Part shown: positions 32,916 through 44,954 of the stretch, one piece after another
Layout of the letters: the number at the start of each line of letters is the position of its first letter
Position numbering within the stretch: position 1 is the first letter of the stretch
The notes under the pieces: model-generated
The model's input: the letters and a program-made list of their open reading frames with translations, nothing else
The model's database searches: none
Told to the model about the DNA's origin: nothing
NCBI GenBank assembly: GCA_963383645.1
Contig: OY726560.1
Coordinates: 64,920,323-64,984,322 of the forward strand
DNA: 64,000 nucleotides
Direction of reading: 5' to 3'
Source of the DNA: Muscardinus avellanarius
Taxonomy: Eukaryota; Chordata; Mammalia; Rodentia; Gliridae
Position numbers and translations under genes: made by a program

Positions 32916-35254
32916 GAATAGGTTCCAAACAGCTGCTCTACTGGAGAAGCCTGTGGAAGCCAATATGGGCAGTCACAGACTCCCTTGGTACTCCTGCACA
33001 GCTCTGCATAGGAAAGATCTGGTTCCCTTCAGGAGAGGTGGTCAGCAGAACCTCCAAGTGTGATTCAGGAAAAAGGCCAAGTAAACAAACTTCACAGAGG
33101 CAGAAAAGTCTAAAACCAAGGAATGAAAATGTGGGCTTTCAGGATGCTTGAAACTCAGTGTGTGGAAGCTGAAAATGTATTTGCCTAAAGATTGAGGAAT
33201 AGGTAATTAGTAACATAGCTTGTGGACGCCTAACCAATAGACACCTTGCTAGCTATATAGTATGTTTTTCACTTTCACTGTGGGTGACAGAGCAAGCTGA
33301 CAAATACATATCTTGGGTTCAATCCAGGAGATATGCAACCCAGGTACAACAAAGAGGGAGTTAGGGAAGGATTTGTTCATCAATTTCAGAAGCAAAGGAC
33401 CTACTCCTGTTAATCCCAGCTTCGTTTAAGGTCACCAAGGATTTTTTGACATACAAGTTTCTAAAATTTGATTAATCAGTTCATATTTTCAGCCTGTGCC
33501 ATCTCTAGAGGTAGGAAGAAGAAGCTTTCTAAGTGATGATTTGAGTACTCTCAACATGCCTGGAAACCAATACATGAGAACTCAAGGAAGTTCCAACAAT
33601 CTACATAAATTGTGTGATGTTAAACTGTCTAAAGTGCTTGGAAGCATTTCGTCCAGACATTTGGCCTCCAAATGCTATAAAAGTGCTTTTACTTAAAGTT
33701 TTTCCATTTGGGATTGGGAACCAATGCAGTGCAGAGAGAAAAGTTCTAGGCTTTTCAAGAAAAACTACATGTCCTAGCAGATTAGCTAAATGTCTGATGG
33801 AGTAACTTAAACCATAAAATGGAAAAATGGCATTTCATGGCATGTGAAACATTCCTAGTGATAAAAGGCTGTGAATTTATTGAATTGAATTCTATTTGGG
33901 GACACCACCCTATTTTTTAAGAGGCAAATATTAGCTGGTAGGTATTATTTTAAAACTGGCTTGAAAATGTGATCAGTTGACTTATTCAAGGAAGATACAC
34001 AATTACAAATACTCATTTTAAAAGAAGAACTCAGCTTCCATAAGAAGGATTCTCGAGTCATGTAGGAAATCACCACATGGTTATCATAGTTATTTTGGAG
34101 AGAGGTAAAAGAATCAGCAACACTTATAAAGTCAGTGTCCTAGGTGGAAATGGTTTCTAGGGATTCAAAAACAGAAGGGCTTAACAGAAGGGCTCATGGT
34201 AGTTTTAAGTAGTTCACCAATCTTTTGTAAATTTCCATGTACCTACAGGAGAAAACTTTAGAGGCTCTGTTCTAGTTTCAGTGTAACAAAATCAGAGAGG
34301 GAATGAGAAAAGATAAAAGAACAGGCTCCAACCCATTTCAAAGGTCAAAGGGTCTGGAAAAATCCCTTACAGAGGTTTGAATGTCTGGGACTGGGCTTTA
34401 CTACTGCAAGGAAAGAGGGATAATTCTAATCATGGAAAATGGATGTAAATGCTAAAATGTACTTTCACTTTCTCAGTGTTTATGATTTTGTGAATTGTAA
34501 TTATTGTTATTATTTTCTCAATTTGCAGAAGAGAACAAAAAGGCTGAGCTGACTCGTGTCAGAGATGGTAAGAGGGGGTAGAAGGAATGCCACACATGGC
34601 CCGCTGGCCTTCCATTCTACTTACTCCTCGTTCCACAGCTTGTTCATTTCTTTTTTTCACCTCACATCCAACTGCTCGACTTTCCTCATTACCTGTCTTT
34701 ATCCCAGTTTGCTTAATCGCCCAAGAGCAAGTCCTTGGTTACTGTGGTTTTACTAGTTTTTTAGTCAAGTTCATAACCATCGTGCAACTCAGCTGTAAAA
34801 TGGGATTTCTATAAAAAAGAGATCAAAGAAGAAGGACTCAGAGATTTCTGCCAAGGCTTCCAAGAATTATTCTTTAAAAAGTGTGTACATACATGAGAGT
34901 CAAGTCTGACAGTGACAGTGGGCACAGGATATCTTTTTGCCGCATTACCACTAGCAGCAAGGTTGCACACAGTCCCTCCCTCTATATTCCTCTGCTCCCT
35001 CCCATTCAAGCCCACGCACATGCGTTCATCTGAAGGAAAAGAACGAATTGACCAATGTCACTCTAAGTGAATTGAGAGTTCCAATCATTCTCCAAGAAAA
35101 ATTGTTCAGAAAAAAGAGCAAACACACTGTTTATGAAAGCAATATACTAAACTACAACATCCCCTGGTATAACCTGCCAAGCAAAAACAGATTAATTTTC
35201 CTGACCAGGCCACTGTAAAATAAAGAGTTTATTTAGGGTAGGAATGTTCTTTGT
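32916..35254. other. Long unassigned stretch
   Basis: About 2.3 kb with almost no recognisable transposon, which is unusual in this window. A short MIR-like piece lies at 34500-34575 ('ttttctcaatttgcagaaga'). Frames of 60-75 codons have no domain. It could be an older, less invaded segment. Confidence 0.45.
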
Positions 35255-35372
35255 GATTTGGCTTAATCCAGAAATACTGCTGGATACTGGATTAAACTGG
35301 GCCACAGAGCTCAGATTTGGCTTAATCCAGAAATACTGCTGGATACTGGATTAAACTGGGCCACAGAGCTCA
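35255..35372. repeat. Exact 59-bp tandem duplication with TAATCC palindromes
   Basis: Units 35255-35313 and 35314-35372 are identical. Each holds the inverted pair 'ttaatccag' and 'ctggattaa' about 15 bases apart, giving four K50-homeodomain-type (OTX/PITX/CRX) core motifs in 118 bp. Zero differences imply a recent event or an assembly artefact. Confidence 0.95.
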
Positions 35373-35867
35373 GTAAGCCAGCTCATCTTCATTGTATCTG
35401 GTTATTGTTACTAGGAACTGAGTCAAGCACATTGGTCAGTGGCGGCGACTGGGCAGGGGGAGCTGTTTCCATAATCTCTATCAGTCACGCCAAGCCACTT
35501 CAGCAAGCAGAGCGTCTTTATATAAACCCTGTGCTGGTTTGGCAAATATGCATTCAAAGCAAGAGCATCAACCATTACTCTTCCCTTCCGGCCCACGACT
35601 GCACCTAAGGCCCTCTGGTCAAGGAGCTGCCTCTGCTGTGGAAAGCAGATGCTTCAAGGCTGGAATCATAAGACAGTGACTATGTCTTAAGGGATGTTCA
35701 CTACAAAATGGCTCTTTCCTGAGTTTTCTGGCTCCTTGTTACTTCTTCTCATTTACTTGTTTTTGTTTCTCACTTTGAACTAACACTGTAAGATCTGATC
35801 TTCTAAAATTTATCATTGCTGTGAGAGATCAAGAGATTTGACTTGACTTGTGGAAGGAAAAACATTA
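35373..35867. other. Unassigned sequence
   Basis: 35430-35480 has several CpGs. No repeat recognised. Confidence 0.45.
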
Positions 35868-36075
35868 TAAAGAGCTCTATCTTTGGCGCCAAAGAGATGT
35901 AGGTTACAGCCTTGTTTCTGCTCCTTAGTAGCTACGTGATCATGGGCAAGCTACTTAACCTCGTAAGCCACAGATTTTTAATATGCAATAAAACAGAGAT
36001 CATAATATTACCTACTATAATATTGTCTGAATGGGGGTGAGGTCTGATGATCAAATAAGTAATCATGACATTGCC
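35868..36075 (-). mobile_element. MIR SINE, nearly complete
   Basis: Reversed MIR: 'tagtagctacgtgatcatgg', 'gcaagctacttaacctcg', 'atcataatattacctac' in order. Confidence 0.85.
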
Positions 36076-36467
36076 GTCTTCTACCTAATTAAAATGAAAA
36101 GATTAGAGCTAACTAGAGGAAAACTACATCCTTTCCATAGTTCATATTAGATACTCATCTGCAAATAGACTTCTAATTTAGATAAAAGCTAGTTTGCTTG
36201 CTATCAGTTAATTTAATACCTTTTATGAGAATGAGCTATAATAAGTTGGACTTCAACCATCTCTCTCCAAGTGGCAACTTAACCACCATACTCCTATTTA
36301 ACTATACCCATTAGAGATAGGTCCCACATTCCCTTTTTTACAGAGAAAATCCAGAGATACTGTGTGATAGGCTGAAATCTGTAGAGAGAGTCAGAATTTG
36401 AACCTATGTCTTCTGATCTCCCTGCTGTTATCTTAGGTTCTACAAACATCAGAAAACTTCCAATAAT
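36076..36467. other. Unassigned; possible MIR remnant
   Basis: 'cagagagagtcagaatttga'-like MIR words occur near 36385-36400. The alignment is too weak to call. Confidence 0.35.
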
Positions 36468-36690
36468 AGGAGCTAACCCTCAGTGAACACATATATGGCA
36501 TGTGCCGGGCACTGTTCTAAGCATGTCAGATGAGTAAACTCATTTAATCTCATGAACACCTTAGGATGTATGTACTTATTTCATTAGGAAAATTTGTTCA
36601 TAGTGACATAGATAGTAGGGCTGGTGTCAGAAATCAGACCATTTCTCTCTAAAGCACTGTTAGCCATCCTGCCATAGAGAAGTCACAGAT
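36468..36690 (+). mobile_element. MIR SINE
   Basis: 'gtgccgggcactgttctaag' , 'aactcatttaatctcatgaa' and 'gacatagatagtagggctgg' follow the MIR order. Confidence 0.88.
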
Positions 36691-37140
36691 TTTTAAGATA
36701 CTTCCTGTCAGAATAAAGGCAGCTAGTTGTTATACTTTGCATTTTGTTGACACAGACTCTCTTTTTTTCCTTTATATCCCATATCCCAGATGCAGTTTTG
36801 ATATCTTTTTTTCAATGGTAAACACTCCTATGTGTTCACTAGCATCTGTGAAATACTTCCATCCTCTGAAAATACCATGTGGCCAACTCTGACGATACCA
36901 AAAGTGGGGAAATGGAACTGAAGACTAGGAACACTTCCCACTATCACACAGTGAGATATTGGGGCCGAGACAAGGGCACTTATCATTAAGCTCAGGGCTC
37001 CATATTCCCCAGGAGAATCACAAAAGTTCCTTTGGGGTCTTTTCTGTCAGTCAGGCAAACTCAAATGAGTGAGGATTAAAAAGTCACCAGGAAGAAAATT
37101 AATCAAACTTAACCTTGATAATTTAGAATCTTCCATAAAT
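36691..37140. other. Unassigned sequence
   Basis: Nothing recognised with confidence. Confidence 0.5.
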
Positions 37141-37156
37141 TGGACTGTATTTCTTT

Positions 37157-37369
37157 TTTTTTATTTTTTGCAGTACTGGGGATGGAACCCAGTGGCATTC
37201 TACCTCTGAGCTACACCCCCAGCCCTATTTTTTATTCTTTATTTTGAAACAGGGTCTCACTGAGTTGCAAAGGACCTCACTAAGTAGCTGAGGGTGGCCT
37301 CCAACCATAATTCTCCTGTCTCAGCCTCCCAAATGCTGAGATTACAACAGTGCGCCACCATGCCTGGCA
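37157..37369 (-). mobile_element. B1-ID SINE, type B
   Basis: Reversed copy 'gcagtactggggatggaacc' to 'gcgccaccatgcctggc'. The 16-bp TSD at 37141-37156 and 37370-37385 ('tggactgtatttcttt') has one mismatch. Confidence 0.95.
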
Positions 37370-37385
37370 TGGATTGTATTTCTTT

Positions 37386-38244
37386 ATCAGTTCAAACCCT
37401 TTGATCTTGAAGATGAAAGTCAATACTGCTGCCTCATGGATGATGCCTCTGTCTATCTCATTCAGAATGGCAGCCCACTGCCTAAAGGGAAAGAGGAAAC
37501 TCATTTGGGTCCAACTTTGCCAATACACACAGACTCAGTCACCATCCGGGGAGCAACCACCCAGGAATGCCCAAGCCCCACGCCAAGCTTCCAGCATCAT
37601 AAAGTATTATGAAAGGATAAGAGCCTGGAAGTAGAGCCTGCTCTCTCTCTCTAGGCCAAACCTGAGAGCAGTTACACAGACATTTCAGATTCACATTGCC
37701 TAGTCCAGCTCTCAACTTGACAGAAACAAGCATCTTTCTGAACTTCCCAAAGAAGTCCATGTAGCTTAAAAGAGATGTAGAGAAAAAAGGAAGGGAATAT
37801 TTAGCCAGGCAGCAAACATCGCTCCAACAACACAAATCATTAGGCCACATTGTCTTGTCTAATTCTCCAATCAAAATTAAAATATCTTGCTTATGCGAAC
37901 CCTTTCATTGGGATTTTATTTGGATCCAAATTTTGAACTTGATGAATCCTTTTAGAAACTTATTATCCCCTTTAATTAGATGTGCCTGGTTAGAACTCAT
38001 GGCATTCTTCACAGTTGTTCTTCCTTTGCTAAGGGAATGAAGTATCATTAAAATGATACTAAAATCCCTAGCCAAAAAAGAAAAGTGATACTCAGATATT
38101 TGACTTTCTTAGTAACATGAATATACTTAACCTAGAAATCACAATTAGTATGGAAAGACATCCTTTGGAAACAAATTCATTTGTTTTTAAACTCTTACTG
38201 GACAAGGGACTTACGGCAGTATACCATCTGGGAGATGGTTTAAA
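37386..38244. other. Unassigned sequence
   Basis: A frame at 37539-37874 (minus) has no domain. No repeat recognised. Confidence 0.5.
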
Positions 38245-38256
38245 ATATGGAATCCT

Positions 38257-38438
38257 TGCTGGGTGTGGTGGTGCACGCTTGTAATCCCTGTGCTTGGGAG
38301 GCGGAGACAGGAGGATTGCGCAGGTTCAAAGCCAGCTGTGATGACTTAAGAGACCCTGTTTCTAAACAAAACAGTATAAAAATAGGTCTGGGAGTGTAGC
38401 CTGGAGGTAGAAGGGTTTCTAGGAATCCCGGTACCACA

Positions 38439-38469
<31 letters not shown>

Positions 38470-38484
38470 CATATATATACACAC

Positions 38485-38562
<78 letters not shown>
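38257..38562 (+). mobile_element. B1-ID SINE, type A, with ~115-bp AT/GTATAT tail
   Basis: Type A body at 38257-38445, then a long mixed (AT)n, (GTATAT)n, (AT)n tract. The TSD 'atatggaatcct' (38245-38256) recurs with one change at 38563-38574, so the microsatellite grew inside the SINE tail. Confidence 0.95.
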
Positions 38563-38564
<2 letters not shown>

Positions 38565-38574
38565 ATGGGATCCT

Positions 38575-39397
38575 AGATCATCAGAATGTTAGCAAGCTCT
38601 CTGGGTGCTTCATGACCATATTAAAGTTTAAGAAGCCCTGGTCTAACCTCTCTGAGGGCCGCTGCTGTCTTCATAGTTTGTAAAGAGAAAGATTAGTTAC
38701 TATTTCCCCTTCCATTTTGATTAGAAATCTCCTTTAACTGTTAGCCCTCTACTGCTTCCTAAATGCAATTATAATTGAGTCCAAATTTCCAGAACATTAT
38801 GAGTATTCTCACACTTGGATCAAGTTCAAGAATAAATTTCTAACCTGGACAACAACCAGATTTTGATGAGTAACCAGAATCATCAAAGTGCTCAGCCAGA
38901 TAATAATTTACCTATAGTTTGAGAAGTTGCAAATAAATGGATATATTCCAAACTTCAAAGACTGCCCATGTTTTCTAATCTGACTTCCTGCCTTTTGGCT
39001 TAGGGAGAGAAAGTATAGACACTCAAAATGTACACGGACCTTTTGTTGGAACTAGAGCCTCGGGTTAAGGAAGTTGTGCACAACTCAATCTCAGGGGCCA
39101 TGTTCACATCACGATTTATGTATGTTGTGGTTTTGTAACTGACTATATGAAATGATGAAGTACAAGTATTCTGAACTATTGTAGCTTAGGCTGTTTTGCA
39201 TGGGAATAACATGGTGATGTATAGATGAAAGATTAACTTTAAGCTCTGACTCTGGAGGAGAGATTACCCACCAAAAGGGGTTCCCAAAATGGAAAAGAAT
39301 GATGTCTCCAAAGCCTAGTGCTGAGCCCAAGGGACTCCAAGGAGAATACAAAGATGCAGTTGCTCAGTTAGAAAGACAGAGCCCAAAGAAGGTGCCT
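38575..39397. other. Unassigned sequence
   Basis: No transposon recognised. Confidence 0.5.
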
Positions 39398-39927
39398 CCA
39401 GAGATGTCCACACCCTATTTCCTAGAACCTGAATACTTTCAATTACAGGGCAAAAAGGATTTTGCAAATGTAATAAAGATGTCTTACCTTAAAATAGGGA
39501 AACTATCATAGATTACTGGAAATGGGCCAATCTAATCAAATGTTCTCTGGCTAGAGGCAGAAGAAATGTGGCAGAAGAGAAGACAGAGTCAAATGTCCAA
39601 AAGATTGATATGCTGTTGGTGGTCTGAAGATAGGAGTGTGACAAGGAATGCAGACAGCTTTAAGACAGGCTCTGTTGACAGCCATCCTGGAAGCAGAGGT
39701 CTCAGCCCTCCAGCCACAGGAAAGTGATTTTGCAAACATCTAAAGGAATATGGAAGTCAGTTCTACTCCAGAGCTTCCAGAAAGCAATGGAGCCCTGCCA
39801 ACATCATGTTTACAGTTTGTGGGACCTGAAGCAAAGAAACTAGCCTAGCCCACTGGACCCTTACCCTGAAGAACTCTGAGATAGTAAATTTGGAGTGTTT
39901 CAAGCAGCTACATAGGTGGCAATTTGT
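39398..39927 (+). mobile_element. MLT1-like solo LTR, split by L1
   Basis: 'ccacaccctatttcctagaa', 'ggattttgcaaatgtaataa' and 'gggccaatctaatcaaatg' follow a MaLR LTR. Its last bases reappear beyond the L1 at about 40966-40995 ('gtcagccatagaaggatc'). Confidence 0.65.
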
Positions 39928-40960
39928 TATTGTTTTTTAAATTGTTATTGGTACTTCACAGTTATGCAGAATAGCAGGTTTCATTGTGGTGTACTTATAT
40001 GTGCACATAACCTAATTTGATCAACTTAATTCCCTAGAACCAGCCCTTTCCCTCTCTCATTCCCCTCTTCTATCCTACTGGTCTCCCTTGTATTTCTATG
40101 AGACCTACCCCCTTTTTCCCCCTTTTTTCTTTCTAGCTTCTACATTTGAGAGAAAATATATGACCCTTGGTATTCTGAGTCTGACTTATTTTGCTTAATG
40201 TGATGTTCTCCAGTTCCATCCATTTTTCTACAAATGACATAATGCCATTTCTCTTTATGGTGAAATAAAACCTCATTGTGTATAAAAATCACATTTCCTT
40301 TATCCATTCATCTATTGAGGGATACTTAGTCTGGTTCCGACTGTGAACTGTGTCATTATAAAATGGGCATGTTTGTATCTCTCTAGTATGTTGACTTAGT
40401 TCTTCTGTGTAGATACTGAGGGGTAATATAGCCCAATGACCCTCCATACTGATTTCCATAGTGGTTGTAGTAATTTACATTACCATTAACAGTGTATAAA
40501 AGTTCATTTTCTAGCATCTTTGCCAGCATTTATTATTATTTGTATTCTTGATGATTACCATTTAATTGGAATTAGATGAAATCTCAGTGTGGTTTTGATT
40601 TGCATTTCCCTGATTATTAATGATATTGAACATTCTTTCACATATTTGTTGTATCTCTGCCTCTCTCTCTCCCCCATCTCCCTCTCCTTCCCCCTCTCCC
40701 TCTCCTTCTTTCTCCACCCCCTCTCTCTTTGGTGCTAGGGATTGAACCCAGGCACATTACACTTCTGAGCTAGATCCTCAATCCCCAGTCCTATTTAATT
40801 TTCATTTGGAAATAAGGTCTCGCTAAGTTGTTGAGATTGGCCACAAACCTGCAATCCTTCTGTCTCAGCCTCCCAGGTACTGGGATTATGGACATATTCT
40901 ATCATGTCTGGCATGTGCTTCTTTTGAGAAATGTCTGTTTAGTTCATTTGCCTAGAAGTT
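39928..40960 (-). mobile_element. L1 3' end, antisense, about 800 bp
   Basis: Opens with the reversed terminus 'tattggtacttcacagttat'. ORF2 landmarks follow: 'tttatccattcatctattga' (40299), 'ccatactgatttccatagtg' (40444) and 'tttgatttgcatttccctga' (40593). It resumes after a SINE at 40917 ('cttcttttgagaaatgtctg'). Longest L1 copy in the window. Confidence 0.9.
40656..40913 (-). mobile_element. B1-ID SINE with pyrimidine tail, nested in L1
   Basis: The reversed purine tail is a CT-rich stretch at 40656-40730. The body is 'ggtgctagggattgaaccca' to 'atcatgtctggc'. Older type. Confidence 0.85.
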
Positions 40961-40995
40961 ATTTATTTTGTCAGCCATAGAAGGATCAAATAAAT

Positions 40996-41394
40996 ACAAA
41001 CCTACTAAATTAAAGTGTACAAAATTACTTCAAGAATGAAGTTATACATTTACCAAAGAGACATAAAATACTGCCATATTGGGTAGAGGCTGGAGGTAGT
41101 GATGAACACATACCTTTGATCCCAGCAGTTTGTTTTGTCAATGGAATATTAAGTATGCCTATTAATAGCATTGACACAGTTTTCTAATTAAATGCTTACT
41201 AATTAACTACATGGTTCTTCTCACAGTAACCCATTAGACCAAATCATAAAGATGTTAATATTTCTGAATGAAGACATTCCCTCAGAGTAGGAAGACTGGC
41301 AGTATCACACTATTGTGCCTCAGGGGCAGGGTCATGTCCTTCAGGAACAGCAGCAATTAGCTGTGAGTAAGGTACAGGTTACAAAATAAGCATC
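40996..41394. other. Unassigned, with a 40-bp B1 scrap
   Basis: 41090-41130 ('ggaggtagtgatgaacacat' then 'tttgatcccagcag') looks like the first 40 bases of a B1 half alone. The rest is unassigned. Confidence 0.45.
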
Positions 41395-41715
41395 TAAGCA
41401 GAGGTCAGCCAGCTTCATCTGTAAGTGGGCAGAGGCTCAGTACTTAAGGGTTGGCAGAGTAAATGGTCTTTTCCAACTCCTCAACTCTGCCTGTGAGGTA
41501 TGAAAGTAGACACAGACAATGTACAAGTGAGTCAGCATGGTTGTATGCAGATAAAACTTTATTGGCAGTGAAATTTTAATTTCATGCAATTTTCACAACA
41601 TGAACTATTTTTCTTTTGATTTTTTCCCCAAGCTTTAAAAAATGTAAAATTCTTTCTAGATTTGCAGAGAGAGAGAAAAAAAAAGGCAGTAGGCTGAGTT
41701 GGTTGATCCCTGTTG
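41395..41715 (+). mobile_element. Non-autonomous hAT-like element, fuller copy
   Basis: Starts 'agaggtcagccagcttcatc' and ends 'gttgatccctg', fitting inverted ends of the 'caggggtcagcaaac' class. Inside lie 'caactcctcaactctgcctg', 'gataaaactttattggcagt' and 'tcttttgattttttcccc'. Confidence 0.65.
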
Positions 41716-41884
41716 TAAAACTCAAGCTGTACCTGCACAAGGATGAAGACAGATGGATGGAAAACTATTTTGGGATACTCTAAGTAATATGGAAATGAAA
41801 TATTGTTAGATCTAGCTTAACAAAGAACATTTTCTATTTATATATATTAATGTGTGATAATTTAAAAATTTAATGACAATGTTG

Positions 41885-42300
41885 TTTGGGGTTGAATTAT
41901 GACCACCTTCAAAATGGTATGTTGAAGTCCTAACCCCCATTACCTCAAAATGTGACTTGATTTGAAAATAGGGTCTTTACATATGTTAGAGTGAGTTCAT
42001 TATGGTGGATACATTCCAATGACTGATGTCCTTATGAAGAGGAAAAATTTGGACCAAACAAAAAGAATACCATACAAAGATGAAGGCAGAGTCTAGGTGA
42101 TGCAGCAGAAGCCAAAGAATTTCAAGAATGCCAGAAAAACACCAGAACCTGTGAGAGGTGTATAAACGGATTACAGCCCCCAGAAAGAATCAACCCTGCC
42201 AACGCCTGACACACTGACCTAGGACTTCTTTCCTCTACTGCTGCGAGTCAATATATTTCCACCCAATTTACGGTACTTTGTTACAGCAGGCACAGGAAAT
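41885..42300 (+). mobile_element. ERVL-MaLR solo LTR (MLT1A-like)
   Basis: 'gttgaattatgaccaccttc', 'tatgttgaagtcctaacccc', 'gatgtccttatgaagagg' and the end 'ggtactttgttacagcaggc' are diagnostic. No proviral body. Confidence 0.88.
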
Positions 42301-43049
42301 GAAAACAAATGCCTTAATGCCTTTCAGAGTTAGGTTTGTAAAGAGATATCTTTCTATGTCTTTTTCCCTTTTATCAAAATAATTGCATGCTGTTAGAAAG
42401 GGCAATACTAACAAATCCAATTCTTGGAAATTCTGGGTATGGGAGATTGGGTACCATTTGACAGTTAAGAAGAACATATCTAAAATCTAACCTATTTGTT
42501 ATATTAAAAAGTAAATATTAGGAAAGTTAGGTCTGTAGCTAGAAATTTGTACATGCTACCTACATATGCCTTGCTAATATAGAGTGGCAGTGTGATCAAT
42601 GTGCACTAAATGTAAAAATGAAATATAAATTGCACTAAATGAATAAAATTGAAGACCTTTGGATTTGGAATAGAATGAAAGAAAAAATCCCATATTCTAT
42701 GGTTTATTAACTTTCTTCCCTGTCAATTTTCTCCAGATATATTAATAATTATATAAATTTGATTAAATACTCTGGACAAGAAAAGCGTTTACTTGAAGAT
42801 TAGTTCTTGTAACTGTGACGGCTAGTGGCATGCTGGTAAAAGTATAACAACCATATCCTGATGCTGGTGATGGGGAAGCTCTGCTTTGTCATGCCTGCCA
42901 ATTTCCATGGTGTAAATGCCACCCATAATAGCTGGCTTCAGCTACTGATTCTATTTCACTGAATGCTTAGTAAGGAAGAGATAGACACAAAAGTTTTTCA
43001 CTAGCTGATGCCAGCCAACTCTAGCATACAAGTTACAAAAATGAGAAGG
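42301..43049. other. Unassigned AT-rich sequence
   Basis: Nothing recognised. Confidence 0.5.
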
Positions 43050-43248
43050 CCTAACTGGGGGTGATGGGAGGGGGGATGAGTGAAATTCAAAGTCAAATCA
43101 GTCAATCACCAAGCCAAATGTGAGGAGGAGGAAGTGGGGGAAGAAAGGCGTGGCGTTGCGGAAGGGCTAAATGAATGATGTGTGCATATATGCCTGTACC
43201 ATCGTGTACTCCATTAAGATGTATGACTATAATACACCAATAAAAAAC
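43050..43248 (+). mobile_element. L1 3'UTR end fused to a SINE
   Basis: Purine-rich 3'UTR ending 'ataatacaccaataaaaaac', the major L1 lineage of the window. After only about ten A-rich bases it meets a SINE body that lacks its first 40 bases. Confidence 0.8.
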
Positions 43249-43258
43249 AAAAATAATT

Positions 43259-43419
43259 CGGGAGGCTGAGACAGGAAGATCACGGTTTGCAGCCTCAGTT
43301 GCTATTTAGTGAGGCTTATTGCAACTCAGTGAGACCCTGTTTCAAAATAAAGAATAAGAAATTAGGGCTGGAAGTGTAGCTCTGAGGTAGAATGCCCCTG
43401 GGTTCCATCCCCAGTACTG

Positions 43420-43466
<47 letters not shown>

Positions 43467-43468
43467 AT
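43259..43468 (+). mobile_element. 5'-truncated B1-ID SINE, type B, with (AAAT)n tail
   Basis: Starts at 'cgggaggctgagacagg' and ends 'ttccatccccagtact', then twelve AAAT units. No TSD separates it from the L1, so the two may have inserted as one chimera. Confidence 0.88.
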
Positions 43469-44251
43469 ATAACAATTATTTACACAATTGTATGTTTGAC
43501 AATCATGCTTCAATAGGTTCACTCACTATAGGAACAAGAAAGATGATGTCTTATTATTGAAAGTGATTTTAGAATTTCCAGTTTGCAGACACTATGCTGC
43601 CTTTAACAAGCTGCATGGCATTGAAAAATGTGATTTTGTTTCTTTAGTTTTCAGTTTTCTAATCAGTGTTTTCACTGAATTAATGTCCTGAACACTGTAA
43701 ACTAAAGGAAGGCTCTAGTTTACAGACCCATAGTCTGGTACAGAGTCTTCTTAGGGAATTCTTAGAGTGCCCACCAAGGGTTCCTGCCTGTCCCGAGCCC
43801 TTTCTCCTTTTGGTGACAACAGTCTGACTTTTCTAGAGTAACTGCTTATCTTCTATTTTCAATCAACAGGGTTCAAGTGAAACCAAATCATTCCCTGGCT
43901 CTAAATCGAGCATGTAAATCAAGACCAGAAAAATCAGAGCATCTCACGTCCCTCACTATGCCAGCCTTCATGACTGGCTCAGGAGATAGCATAAGACGCA
44001 TGTTGGGGCAAGAAAGCACAGTACTGGGTTATTGTTATTATTTTGAAAACTTAGGGAAAGAAAGAATTATTTTCAATTGGCACTGTCAATAGGACAAAAT
44101 GCATGCTTAGAGTTTGTGAAAGCCATGAAAGAACTTGCCCACACTGATGCAGAGCTGAGATTAACTTTAGATGATATCAGTGGCCCAGGATCAGAGGGCA
44201 CCCTGATCCATCTGCATGAGTCTATTCTTCCTACTAATGGGATTCTTCCCA
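43469..44251. other. Unassigned sequence
   Basis: No repeat recognised. Frames of 70-90 codons at 43877-44328 have no known domain. Confidence 0.45.
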
Positions 44252-44269
44252 TTAACTCTGGTTTTGGGG

Positions 44270-44458
44270 GTTTTTTTGGTGGTACTGGGGTTCCTGGAAG
44301 CCCTTCTACCTTCAGGCTACACTCCTAGACCTATTTTATATTGTTTTTATTTGGATACAGGGTCTCTTAAGCCAGCGAGGCTGGCTCCAAACCAGCGCTA
44401 TCCTCCTGTCTCTGTCTCCCAAGCGCGGGGATTACAAGCATGCACCACCATGCACGGC
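44270..44458 (-). mobile_element. B1-ID SINE, type A
   Basis: Reversed copy 'ggtggtactggggttcctgg' to 'gcaccaccatgcacggc'. TSD 'ttaactctg' plus T-rich sequence at 44252-44265 and 44459-44472. Confidence 0.93.
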
Positions 44459-44472
44459 TTAACTCTGTTTTT

Positions 44473-44954
44473 ACCTGAGTCTTCTTACTTGTTTCTTTGA
44501 GTGTGAGTTTCTATTTATTCCTGAGATGTCATAGATCTATTCTACCTAGACTGATCACACCTGACTTTATCTGCTATCAAGACTGTTGTGTGATGCCAGT
44601 GCCTTGAGGTGTCTTTATTTTTCTTCTTGGTGTTACTACCTTGCGATCACTTACTTTTTGACAACTGGCTTGACTCTCCTCAGTTACATTATCATTTACT
44701 TAGTCCCTATGGTATAAATCCTTTATATATGCAATTCTAATAAGTTCTGGGGCTACAAGTAGCTCAGAAAGCACAAATCTACTCCTGAAGCTTTGAAGTA
44801 GAGGAAGGGATACATACAGAACTTTAAGGAGGTGAGTGGAGAGCCAACATGGTCACAAGGCCGAGCTCTTGTTTCAAGTGGGGCTCGCATCTGAATGTTC
44901 TTCGACAGCAAATGTGTGCAGGGTAGGCCTGCTTCTAAACATTGACCCTAAGAT
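44473..44954. other. Unassigned sequence
   Basis: Nothing recognised. Confidence 0.5.

Noticed and set aside
38446..38568. Regular short repeats that might suggest a CRISPR-like or satellite array
   Set aside because: Simple AT/GTATAT microsatellite inside a SINE tail, bounded by the SINE's TSD.
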